Positions 57,001 through 64,000 of a DNA stretch of 64,000 bases are shown in pieces. A program made the translations under genes and the position numbers. How positions within the stretch are numbered: position 1 is the first letter of the stretch; each line of letters begins with the position of its first letter. The DNA is from Ligula intestinalis (taxonomy: Eukaryota; Platyhelminthes; Cestoda; Diphyllobothriidea; Diphyllobothriidae): contig JAYGXS010000004.1 in the NCBI GenBank assembly GCA_036362985.1, positions 7,330,336 through 7,394,335 on the forward strand, given 5' to 3'. The notes under the pieces are model-generated. The model was given only the letters and a program-made list of their open reading frames with translations. It was not told where the DNA came from and did not search any database.

Positions 57001-60000
57001 GAATTCGTAAACGCAATTAGAGGTGGCGTGCAAAGGTAAGGCATCCTTGACACAAGGAGTCGGCAGGGGCTTGGTTGGAGAGCAAAATATGAGTTGTGTG
57101 GCGTAATAGGTTCTTTCTATGGTCTTGAGCAAGCGCCTCTTGATAGTGTTTAGGACGTTATCCCTCTTGAAGGGCAAGGATATAAATACTGGCTTCTTAG
57201 GGGCTAATTGTTCACTCATTTTCGGTCGTAGAGGTTAACTGTATTTGTCTATAAACTGAGGTGGATATCCACGTTTCATATCCACGGTGGCATAGTCCCT
57301 GCGACTGAGGATAACTGTTCCATGCCCTTTGTCCGGTTTTGTCATAAATATTTCTACATCCGAAGATAAAATTTACTATGGAACTAGAACGTGATAACCA
57401 ACTTTCCTTCCTTGACTTCCACTTGTCCAGACAAACAGATGGCTCCATTTCACGGAGAGTCTTCCACAAGAAAACCTGGAAAGCTCAGTACTTACATTTT
57501 CTAAGTTTTGTTCCCATTCAATGGAAATGTAACCTGGTATGTAACCTTTTCCAGAGGACTAGAAAAATCTGTTCTGTGGATACTTTGGACGTAGAATCAT
57601 GTTGTCTCAAACCTACTTTACTGAAACTTGGATATCCACCTCAGTTTATAGACAAATACAGTTAACCTCTACGACCGAAAATGAGTGAACAATTAGCCCC
57701 TAAGAAGCCAGTATTTATATCCTTGCCCTTCAAGAGGGATAACGTCCTAAACACTATCAAGAGGCGCTTGCTCAAGACCATAGAAAGAACCTATTACGCC
57801 ACACAACTCATATTTTGCTCTCCAACCAAGCCCCTGCCGACTCCTTGTGTCAAGGATGCCTTACCTTTGCACGCCACCTCTAATTGCGTTTACGAATTCA
57901 TATGCACTTGTGCATGCAAGTACATAGGGCGTACGCAAAGACAATTGGCAACCAGATTCATGGAACATCTACCTAGCTGGTTATTTAAGCAACAAAACCG
58001 TTCTCCTCGTTCCTCTATCACTGAACACCTGCTGGACACGGGTCCTTCGGTAGATCCTATAACTTCTTTCCGAGTTCTTTTTCAAGCACGAACATCTCAA
58101 ATCTTGTGTTACCTGGAAGATGCTTATATTAGACGTGTTAAAACGGACCTCTGCAAACAGCTGGAGCATGTGGTTAACCTTGCCTTAACCTTGGTAACCA
58201 CAGGCCCCCAGATTCGCACATTCCCCAGCCCAATACTCCCCACAACTCAATTCCCTGTTTTCCCCCTCCAATTTTGTTTTAGCCTTCCTTCTCTATCTGA
58301 CTAGGACATATGACCTTTCTGTACACATTCGATTTCGTGTTCTTTTCATTCGTGGACCTTAACGCAACGAGTGGTTGTAACTGAGGAGCTCTCCCGAAAT
58401 TTATGGTGCCATTAAATCTTACAGCTATAACCATCTTTAAGTTCTCTCCGGGAACATCATGCTTCGCGAGTAGACGTCGAATCTTTCACAACCTATTCTT
58501 CTATCCTTCTGGAGAATAAATAATTCCTAATAATCTGGCCTTTCCACCGTATCCTCTCCTCTCCTAGGGAACCAGGCCTGGAATATCACAGCCGTTAGGG
58601 TTAAACCTTCTTAGCCTTTCTGATAGATCGAACAACAGACCTCTCTTTCCTCTGGCAGAATCTCAGTAAGTTATAAGAGGACGACATATACAAACACGCT
58701 GTTTGCTTAGCACCCTGAATGCTTTACCCTTTGTCTCAATATCTGTCTACTTCATAAGCATTTGTAACGAGCTAGATTTTGGCTGTTTGGACCAACTCCC
58801 TGCTGCAAACCAATGGCGAACAATTGTTTTTTCCCACTGTAGTAATTCGATTGCGACTCTCGAGATTAGTTGGGTCAACTTGCATGTGAGCCATTCAAAT
58901 AAAACCTTGGTCAGCGGCCAACAATGGCCATGTCCTCCGCTGGCGGTCACCACGGCATAATTAGTTGGGCGAGCTAACATCTGAGGCCATCTTATCCTCA
59001 TGTTGACATAATATTTGACTTCTATCTATTGGATTGTTACGGAGGCAGACCGCCCATGCATTCACGGCAGTCGGCGAAAAGGAGAGACCAGCTGAGTCAT
59101 GCTCGCAGTCAAGCCGCCCAAGGCTTGCGTCGAGCAAATGAGACGACCATCCGCATAGCGGTGGCAGTGGCCGTAGTCGAGATGGTTCTAGAATGTCCAG
59201 GCGCACACTATACGCCAGGAATATTTTCGAAAGACCATAACGATAAAAAGTATGCCGAAGTGGACAAGCTAAAGTAGCCAGCAAGCCCCACTGTCTTTGT
59301 ATGTTGTTGAATAAAGCCATTGCAATCAGAAGCGCTCTCTTGACTTTTTCTGCATACTAGTCGGGTCAGAAACAACTGGGCTCTAACATAGATGCCTTAC
59401 TCCCGGGGGCGGGAGTGAACGTTAGATCAAACTTGCGCAAAGAGTAAGGGCTAGTGAACTTGGCGGTTTGGTGGTCACATTAGAAAGATTATTCGAGGGG
59501 TAGCAATGGTACTCTGGTTTCACCTGGGGACCAGTTCCGTTGGGATATGTTAAGAGGAATGACGCGGCTTCGAAACCGCTTCGACTGATGCGTGAACTGG
59601 AATGAAAAAGCAGATAAATCTGTGCGAAGTCTGATTTAGTAGTCAGCACGGAAAGAGCTGCGTCCTGGCATGCGTAGACGGCAGTCTGTGGCTAAGGTTC
59701 GGTCCATTCCAATTGCAAGTCAAAATTTCCCTTCGGGAATCGGTAGTCATCGGCATTTCCGGCGAACTACTGTGACCAGAAAGTGGCCTTTGGTTAAAAG
59801 GTATGCTGTTATCACCCAACCTAACTGGCTGACGAGAAAGCCTATCTTAATCGGTGTAAAATAAAAAAGCACATATAAAGCACGTAGCATGTGCGAATCA
59901 AAAACAAACAAAACAAAACAAACAGTTAGTCGACTCAAAACAAAGGCAACTTACGTCGACTTGTAACGGCCCAGTACACACTGCATATCAATCAGCACTC

Positions 60001-60924
60001 GTGCCGTGAATGGACGCACGGTAAAGACGCAGAGGTACCTCTGTTTCTTCTTCTTGAGGTACTTTTCCTGGGAAAGTTTGGTTCGCAGGTGGAATGTGGA
60101 GCTGTTTTCCACCAATTTTGTCATAATCTCCTAGAATGAGGGGGATAAACGATGATGGGGACGCGCCAATAACAACATTGCCTGTGGCACCGGACGACTT
60201 CAGTACGCGGATCTCCTCAGCGCTAAGGTACTGATTTGCGGAGCGATCGTGTAAGTTACGATTGTCCTTCGAGGAGTCCGTGTTGAGGTCTATACAGGGT
60301 AAGGCATGAGCAACTGACAACTCGCAGAGATAAACCCTCAATCTTTAGGTCCTCGGAGGCGGGGGAAAGGAGGGGCTTAGCCGTTACGCCGTCGAACATG
60401 AAGGTCGTTCCGATAGGATAGCCGATTATGCATGATATAGGAATCTTCGACTGCTTCAAACTAATAAGCCTGTGGGAAAAAAAGAGACCAATAGAGAGAG
60501 AGAGAGAGAGAGAGTTTTTGGGCTATGTTTAATTTTGGAATTATCAAAGTGTGAAGGGTGATATCAGGGGACATCTCTTTGACAAAGAAATAAATCAGTC
60601 TTTGACCAGTTTACTGTGGTTGTGCTTTGGTTTTTAGCACAGAGTAAATTGAGTTGAAGTTAGACTGCATAGTTTCCAAGCTCGGGTAAAATTTCTTTCA
60701 TTGGAGTTAAGTTGTGGCGGAGAGATTTAAACATCGCCGAACGCAGAGGAAACAGAGTCAGTAAAAAAAATTGGGATCTGCGTCACCATTATGGGAACTT
60801 ACCCGCTGGATCGAACAGTGATTACTTGGTAGACATCATCCTTTTGAACTACCACCTTGTCCCCCTCACGTATCTGTCTGGGTTCTTCAAGAGTATGGTT
60901 TCCGGCATCGGTTTCGACTGCCAT
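44813..60924 (-). CDS. TRMT6: TRM6 (TRMT6) homologue, tRNA m1A58 methyltransferase non-catalytic subunit, 8 exons
   Basis: TRM6 pairs with catalytic TRM61 in the nucleus to form m1A at position 58 of tRNAs. Exons, in gene order: 60803-60924, 60336-60469, 60177-60289, 59955-60130, 55534-55747, 48230-48364, 45200 to about 45472, 44813-45091. Together they give about 481 codons; human TRMT6 has 497. Landmarks in order: REGDKVVVQKDDVYQVITV, CIIGYPIGTTFMFDG, TDSSKDNRNLHD, EIMTKLVENSSTF, QEKYLKKKKQRYLCVFTV, LRYDSVVQMLLHANVHA, DRPDCLIVAVRFYPVDI, DSWLRPIQVLPNRTHPEM and SGCGGFLLRGYTV. Introns are 333, 46, 46, 4207, 7169, about 2757 and 108 bp, nearly all with GT-AG ends that keep the frame. No stop or frameshift was seen, so the gene looks intact despite heavy transposon load. 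The exon 7 start and exon 6 are least sure. Confidence 0.9.
45200..45472 (-). CDS. TRMT6: TRM6 exon 7
   Basis: It reads LARLNLTPAELAVAKATALT, then RPDCLIVAVRFYPVDITLLL and RPFVVHSHLLA before a GTAAGC donor. It corresponds to human DGLIVASRF and RPFVVYC. The start is uncertain: an acceptor GTCTCAG at 45473 keeps phase 0. A better pyrimidine-rich acceptor about 38 bp upstream would need a different phase from exon 6. Confidence 0.8.
45770..46840 (+). repeat. AT-rich A2-related fragments in TRM6 intron 6
   Basis: Blocks such as AAAAGTTTCTAAATTTCCGA, ACTACTTAAATAGCC, ACTACTTAAGTAGCC and AAAAGCCGGCATCCTGACGT match A2 repeat landmarks. They are broken by the inverted PLE pair at 46019-46285. Confidence 0.55.
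46019..46285. mobile_element. inverted pair of PLE terminal sequences with a 12-bp target duplication (P1)
   Basis: AACTGGCAATCA occurs at 46019-46030 and again at 46274-46285. Between them two copies of the P1 terminal sequence face each other: the left at about 46066-46155 (minus orientation) and the right at about 46187-46273 (plus orientation, CTGATGACGAATCCGCGACG then GATATCGAAACGTCAGGCG, ending in GAGTCTTCTTCTTCTTCTC). The arms are nearly identical. The left side also carries the 40-bp segment (CAAGCGAACATCCGTGTCCC) next to its GAA run. No protein is encoded. It lies in TRM6 intron 6. Confidence 0.88.
47869..48070. repeat. (GAT)n/(CTG)n compound microsatellite
   Basis: About 200 bp of trinucleotide repeats: GCT, GAT and ACTGCT blocks followed by a nearly pure GAT tract of about 80 bp. 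It lies in TRM6 intron 6, about 160 bp from the exon 6 donor. Poly-Asp, poly-Met and poly-His frames here are products of the repeat, not genes. Confidence 0.95.
48230..48364 (-). CDS. TRMT6: TRM6 exon 6 (probable)
   Basis: Acceptor TTATTATCATTCTAG, then TYAIQFSDVTSLLLTGKLAR and further in frame to QVDDSLQCCE before a GTAAGG donor. The phase is 0 on both sides, matching exon 5. It fits the weakly conserved linker between the two TRM6 domains. A longer version ending at a GTGAGC donor near 48167 is possible. Confidence 0.62.
49065..49790 (+). repeat. AT-rich A2 repeat, copy 2
   Basis: It matches 25440-26110 throughout (TCGAATTCAAGTTTTACAAA, TGTACATCCTGTTTAAGGAA, TATGTCGGCGTGTTACACGA). It is located in TRM6 intron 5 and is non-coding. 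Confidence 0.78.
49832..50040 (+). repeat. 210-bp dispersed repeat, copy 1
   Basis: It matches 59098-59308 in direct orientation (CGCAGTCAAGCCGC, GTCGAGATGGTTCTA, ACTATACGCCAGGAATATT, GTGGACAAGCTAAAG). Both copies lie in large TRM6 introns. An 82-codon frame in copy 2 is not kept here. Confidence 0.75.
50360..50900 (+). repeat. AT-rich A2-related fragment
   Basis: TTCGTTTTTAAAAAATGTTT, GCGTACTACTTAACTAGC and CTGACGTGACTGATAT match A2 landmarks. Divergence is high. Confidence 0.5.
51189..51659 (+). pseudogene. LINE N-terminal ORF with 2A-like motif and PHD-like zinc finger
   Basis: A 156-codon frame. Residues 80-86 are a leucine-rich run (LLRLLLL) directly before TAGIEANPGP, the layout of 2A-type ribosome-skipping peptides (consensus D-V/I-E-x-N-P-G-P). 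Here glycine replaces the first aspartate. The finger follows at once, with C-x2-C, C-x2-C and W-C-N-L-R-C. The last Cys pair (AFACPRC) is in another frame after about 51595. The frame ends in a stop at 51657. Confidence 0.7.
51190..54770 (+). mobile_element. PHD-finger LINE (Jockey/CR1-like), inactivated, antisense in TRM6 intron 5
   Basis: The plus strand reads a 2A-like motif (GIEANPGP, 51453-51476), a zinc finger (YCSFC...RCGSCNVWCNLRC), an AP-endonuclease (LKVLHFNANGLLGKLDQL, AIQETKW, VNVYISPTSTCPP, LVLGDSYAHHNLW, SDHLPIVLEL), a reverse transcriptase with YADD (53630-53641) and a C-terminal Cys-His region (CCPDCGVSPHDWRHLFVC). Lesions: a frameshift near 51595 in the finger, TGA at 52154, a frameshift near 52650, TAG at 52851, TGA at 53187, a frameshift near 53460 and TGA at 54632. 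A histidine expected in the PHD-like finger reads asparagine. The 3' end runs into ACCAACCAACTAACAACAAC. It is GC-rich and coherent compared with the AT-rich intron around it, so it is a fairly recent insertion. Confidence 0.88.
53456..54634 (+). pseudogene. LINE reverse transcriptase C-terminal half
   Basis: A 392-codon open frame with SVPRGYVLSPTLFNICMREL, then VVSYADDVTFFCQ (catalytic box), MSISAIKSSVTVF, KLLGVRLDPFADH, the thumb and connection region, TRCTLVQLRSGYCMLLRQYQ and the terminal Cys-His motif. The upstream RT blocks (KALGPDDLAPIYLRH, ATSYRPIALL, FRSGRGTTTALFELSD, AFDCVRHDQLLQDLV) lie in another frame, separated by a stop at 53187 and a frameshift near 53460. Confidence 0.88.
55534..55747 (-). 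CDS. TRMT6: TRM6 exon 5
   Basis: Acceptor CTTTTTTTCCAG, then LRYDSVVQMLLHANVHA, TVLLAETFSGLLSQAILERL and GGRLIQFYHGTSPPRLE. This aligns with the human stretch that begins MRYDTLAQML (methyltransferase-like fold). It ends EYAK before a GTAAGC donor. It keeps frame with exon 4 (phase 2 to phase 0). Confidence 0.9.
56596..57219 (-). pseudogene. PLE GIY-YIG endonuclease, left arm
   Basis: 207 codons. SNCVYEFICTCACKYIGRTQ is the GIY-YIG core, followed by RQLATRFMEHLPSWL and SITEHLLDTGPSVDPITSFR. Upstream on this strand the RT entry motif is joined directly to the GYPPQFIDKYS stretch, so the whole RT core is missing. An in-frame TAA sits five codons before the ATG. Confidence 0.9.
57378..58304 (+). 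pseudogene. PLE RT C-terminus plus GIY-YIG endonuclease, right arm
   Basis: 57378-57665 reads RVFHKKTWKAQYLHFLSFVP and LLKLGYPPQFIDKYS (the segment between YVDD and the endonuclease). It is followed after TAA and four codons by the 207-codon GIY-YIG frame 57681-58304, identical in protein to the left arm. The 5' part of the RT is missing. The shared TAA shows that both arms descend from one already broken copy. Confidence 0.9.
59098..59308 (+). repeat. 210-bp dispersed repeat, copy 2
   Basis: The direct relative of 49832-50040. It ends near GTTGAATAAAGCC, which contains AATAAA. It might be the 3' end of a short non-autonomous element. Confidence 0.72.
59955..60924 (-). CDS. TRMT6: TRM6 exons 1-4 (N-terminal domain)
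   Basis: Exon 1 starts at the ATG at 60924 and ends AGCGG before a GTAAGT donor. Exon 2 follows a TTTTTTTCCCACAG acceptor. Intron 2 (60290-60335) and intron 3 (60131-60176) are both 46 bp. Intron 3 begins GTTGTT and is the one that restores ATGNEIMTKLVENSSTF; without removing it the frame reads unrelated residues. Exon 4 ends KST before GTAAGT (59949-59954). The (GA)n run at 60493-60514 lies in intron 1, close to the exon 2 acceptor, and reads as (CT)n on the sense strand. Confidence 0.9.
60493..60514. repeat. (GA)n microsatellite
   Basis: Eleven AG units inside TRM6 intron 1, about 25 bp from the exon 2 acceptor. It reads as a pyrimidine tract on the sense strand. Confidence 0.9.
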
Positions 60925-61328
60925 GTCCTGTTTAGATTATCAAAATGGTAGCTTGTTAGTAGACTACCAAAGGCATAGGATAAATAAGACATAAAAAGGA
61001 TGCGTTTGCTTTTGGGTCTTGCAGAAGCACCCTAGAATGCATGCTAGCCCAGCTACTGGCTACCTGACACATCCACAGGCAGCGGATAGTGGAACCGCCT
61101 TCGGTGAAGGTTAGTTGCGAAATAAGCAGGCTCCTTAGTCTGGCGAATAAGCAGTCGCGACCCAGCGGCGACGGTGTTACCAGGGCGTGGAGGGCTGAGT
61201 TCTAGTCAACGACTGCCTTATAAAATGCTACATATCCCAATGACGGCACTGTGAAATGGCGAGTGCGAACCGCCATTAAATAGGTTTGCTTGCGACCACT
61301 GTCTTGTGGTTAGGTTTATTGAGCCAAA

Positions 61329-64000
61329 GTGCTAAAGACAACCTCGGACAGAATCCGAGCGGCTGTTGGGGATCCACCTGTATCCAAAATCACAATAGCC
61401 CTCATGAACATGTCCACTTATGATACTACAATTCATGCAGGGGTGTCCGCAGGAACCGACTCGCTCCGCAACCTTTGTTCAGTGATTCTGACGAATAATA
61501 TGCAAGCTGCACTACTCAATCGGGAATGGACTCTTGGTATTAAATGCTGGAATGCGTGAACACTTCTGGAAGCTGGTACGTAAAGTTTGACGGCGTGTAG
61601 TCTCCATCAATACCACGTGGATGTTTGCTGCCTTTCCGAAGTCCAAATCCCCGACTCAGGAACCCGAGTAATAAAAATCCCGGGGTTCGTTTCCCACCTT
61701 ACCCTGTATCTCGATGGTCCCCGCGACTCATCTGGAAGGCACTGTGGGACTATTGCCTTCTCGAAACAAGCAAACTTTGCACTACTGTCAATACAACCAG
61801 TTAATGACCGGATGGCTTACGTTCGACTAAAGGGCCACTTTACGAACATCTCTGTTGTTTGTGTGCATGCACCAACATCAGCTCCCGAACAGCAAGATAA
61901 GGAGAACTTCTACTCATAGCTACAAAAGCTAATTAAAAGACTTCCTCACCATGATCTGTTGATGGTTGTTGGGGGCTGAAATGGTCGGACTGGGCCCTGT
62001 GACTCGCCAAACAATCCCCTTATTGGTCTTTTTGGGCTTGGCGCTCGATCCGACAATACTGACAGAATGCTACATTTTGTTGATCAGAACCAACTGTTTG
62101 TTACCAACACATGCTTCCAACATCCTCATAAACATCTTCTGACCTAATATTCACACGAAGGCCTACCACGCGTGAGATCGATTACATTTTAGTTGGCTCA
62201 AGGTTTTGCCGCTGGGTCCACGATAACAAGTCGATGCAAGGTGCCGAAACTGGTAACACCCACGGGCCTGACCATGTTTTCGTTGGCACACACTTGAAAG
62301 TTCATCTTTCATCTGTGCTCAGAACGCCGCGTGCGAGACGCCTTGATGTCGCAAAATTCCAGCAAACCAGTACTACTGAGTACTACTAAGTACATCCGTC
62401 TATGGGACAGCTTATAAATTTCTTGGATTCACTCAGGGGTCCCTCAGTGACCGGATCAGCGGAAGAACCCTGGAGCTGTCTGCCTAGACGGCTCGAGCCG
62501 CAACGATTATTCCTTCCACAAACTCCGAAATCTGACAGCAAGGTCTGCTAGGGATGACCGGTAGATGTATTGGTCCGAAACAGCAACTTCCATGGAGCAG
62601 GCCTCAAATTTTGTTGATGCTCGATAACTCTTCCAACTTATTCGCCGAGTTCGTGGTAAGCCCTCGACACTATGATTCTGTTCGCGATATTAATCGCGGC
62701 TTTATGGCTGACAACCCGGCCAAGGTCGATCGCTGGCATGAACACTTCGAGTATCTCCTCAACTTTGATGAGCAATCCATCACACCCTGCATTTAAACCC
62801 TTTCCATCCTATGCAGTGTCGTGCGACCTCCCTTCCAAAGAAGTTGCCGATGTGATGCATATGCTGCGCAACAACCAGGCGTCCGGAGAGGACGGTATTC
62901 CCGCTGAAAACTACAAGTTTTGTGTCGGCAATATGGCTCATTGGTCTCATGCGGTGATTGGAAAAGCGTGGAGAGAGGAGGCCGTTCCCGATGACTGGGG
63001 GTCAGGCTTCCTTTTGTCGATTTACAAAAAGGGGAATAAGACGATATGCGGTTGCAAAGATTTTCGTTATTGTTCTTCAAAGGCGGTACTAGACTGTGCG
63101 TGACTCTAGGACGCGGCAGAAACAAGCCGGATTCCACGCTGGGCGTGGATGCGCGGACAAGATATTAACATTGAGACATTTGTTTTACTTCCGCTATAGT
63201 CACAAACAACCAACAGCTGTCTGCTTCGTTGAGGTCGCCGCTGCGTTCGATTCCATCCATCGTAAATCTATGTGGCGGATAATGGCGCTAGACGGTATAC
63301 CACCAAAAATTATCGCCATGATCAACGCATACTACCGTTCTACAACCGCGCGGGTTCTGGTCTAATACATTTTCTCAGAATCGTTCGCTATTCGACCTGA
63401 CGTTCGACAAGGCAGTGTCCTGTCGTTTATTCTACTCAACTACGTCATCAACTTGATTTTCGGAAAGGCCCTACATGAAGAAAACGATGATAAGCTTGTT
63501 CTAGGACGCCGGCTGACTGATCTCGACTACGCTTAAGATATCACTTTACTAGATTCACGCTTTGGCGATCTAAAGTCTGTGGTGTCAAAGGTGAATGAGA
63601 TCGTTGCGTCGGTTGGCTTTTCCATAAATTCCGGAACGACGAAGTTATTCTCGAGCTGCATTCGTGACCGGGAAAAGGTTTCCCTGAGGATTAATTGCCT
63701 TCAACCTGAATGAGTTTACTGCTTAAAAACCTCGGGCGAGGCTGCTGCCGAATGAACTCAGTACGGATGACACTGGCTCCTCAATCGATGCTGTTCACCG
63801 GGCTTTGTCAAGCCCCGAAAGCGCTTACGCATCCGCCGCGACATTTCCACTGCCACGTAGGTCCGTGTGTACCGTACATCTGTCCGGTCAGTCCCCCACT
63901 ATGGGTGTGAATGCTGGGCTTTGCGCGTGGAAAATGACCTAAAACTGGAAGTATTTGTCCATCGCCACCTGTGGACCATCCTACGAGGGAGGTATACCGA
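61329..64000 (+). mobile_element. RTE-clade LINE, inactivated, truncated by the window end
   Basis: The plus strand reads VGDPPVSKITIALMNMSTYD, then the AP-endonuclease (HVDVCCLSEVQIPDSGTRVI, NDRMAYVRLKGHFTNISVV, LLMVVGG*NGRTGP), a linker (NPAKVDRWHEHFEYLLNFDE) and RT blocks (NNQASGEDGIPAENYK, AAAFDSIHRKSMWRIMALDG, RPDVRQGSVLSF, LTDLDYA*DITLL). The catalytic box has a TAA in place of its first aspartate (63528-63539). Other lesions: TGA at 61557, TAG at 61917, TGA at 61978 and several frame changes. RTE elements lack a gag-like ORF, which fits. It lies divergent to TRM6, starting about 400 bp upstream of its ATG. Confidence 0.86.

Larger units (their letters stand above)
56464..58437. mobile_element. 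head-to-head PLE pair: 809-bp inverted repeat with 356-bp spacer
   Basis: The left arm 56464-57272 (minus) and right arm 57629-58437 (plus) are equal in length. Each encodes the same 207-residue GIY-YIG end of a PLE, with identical translations. I saw three single-base differences, all in the 3' UTR part. The inner boundary is the palindrome GTGGATATCCAC. The spacer holds two different PLE pieces: on the minus strand the RT entry motif (TKPDKGHGTVILSRRDY), and on the plus strand the RT C-terminal part (RDNQLSFLDFHLSRQTDGS). They meet near 57370. The whole unit lies in TRM6 intron 4. Confidence 0.92.

Noticed and set aside
1..64000. CRISPR array or prokaryotic operon
   Set aside because: There are no regularly spaced short repeats with unique spacers, and the genes have spliceosomal introns.

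Overview
This is a eukaryotic window from a repeat-rich, intron-containing genome. It is most likely a parasitic flatworm, and a tapeworm (cestode) is my best guess. The reasons are very short spliceosomal introns (35-48 bp) in every gene whose exons I could join, many Penelope-like retroelements (PLEs), RTE-type and CR1-type LINEs, TTAGGG-type telomeric repeats and a divergent seven-transmembrane receptor. I see no prokaryotic features, CRISPR array, rRNA or convincing tRNA.

Host genes are few. The main one is a TRM6/TRMT6 homologue (non-catalytic subunit of the tRNA m1A58 methyltransferase) on the minus strand. I pieced it together as eight exons from 60924 down to 44813: about 481 codons spread over 16.1 kb. 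Its introns carry a head-to-head pair of PLEs, an antisense PHD-finger LINE, AT-rich repeats, a (GAT)n microsatellite and a small inverted pair of PLE ends. Others are an apparently intact, intron-less 335-aa seven-transmembrane receptor (28246-29253, minus), a decayed five-exon BTB-BACK-Kelch gene (6922-8088, minus) and two plausible plus-strand exons of an unrecognised gene (27392-27704).

The rest is mobile DNA. 1-8 kb: a nearly full-length dead PLE (about 1880-3925), a long inverted repeat (3931-5726), a GC-rich dispersed repeat and the Kelch-like pseudogene. 8-14 kb: a solo LTR with a 4-bp target duplication (8178-8691), an RTE scrap and the first AT-rich A1 repeat. 14.7-17.5 kb: a CR1-like LINE. 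17.5-24.4 kb: mostly non-coding AT-rich DNA with A1, A2 and short S repeats. 24.4-25.3 kb: a Ty3/gypsy pol fragment. 25.4-34 kb: A2 and A1 repeats, the receptor gene and an inverted pair of PLE ends. 34.1-34.75 kb: an interstitial telomeric array inside flanking repeats. 36.5-42.8 kb: PLE endonuclease remnants, a second solo LTR and an R repeat present twice, each copy broken by a different element. 44.8-60.9 kb: TRM6 with its loaded introns. 61.3-64.0 kb: an RTE-clade LINE that runs off the window.

The most unusual theme is the PLE terminal sequence. At least nine copies in two subfamilies share one layout: a hammerhead-ribozyme-like core (CTGAYGA, helix, GAAAC) followed by a CTT-rich tail. 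They occur singly and as inverted pairs, one of them inside a 12-bp target duplication. All exon joins were made by eye from splice consensus and protein similarity; none was tested against RNA.
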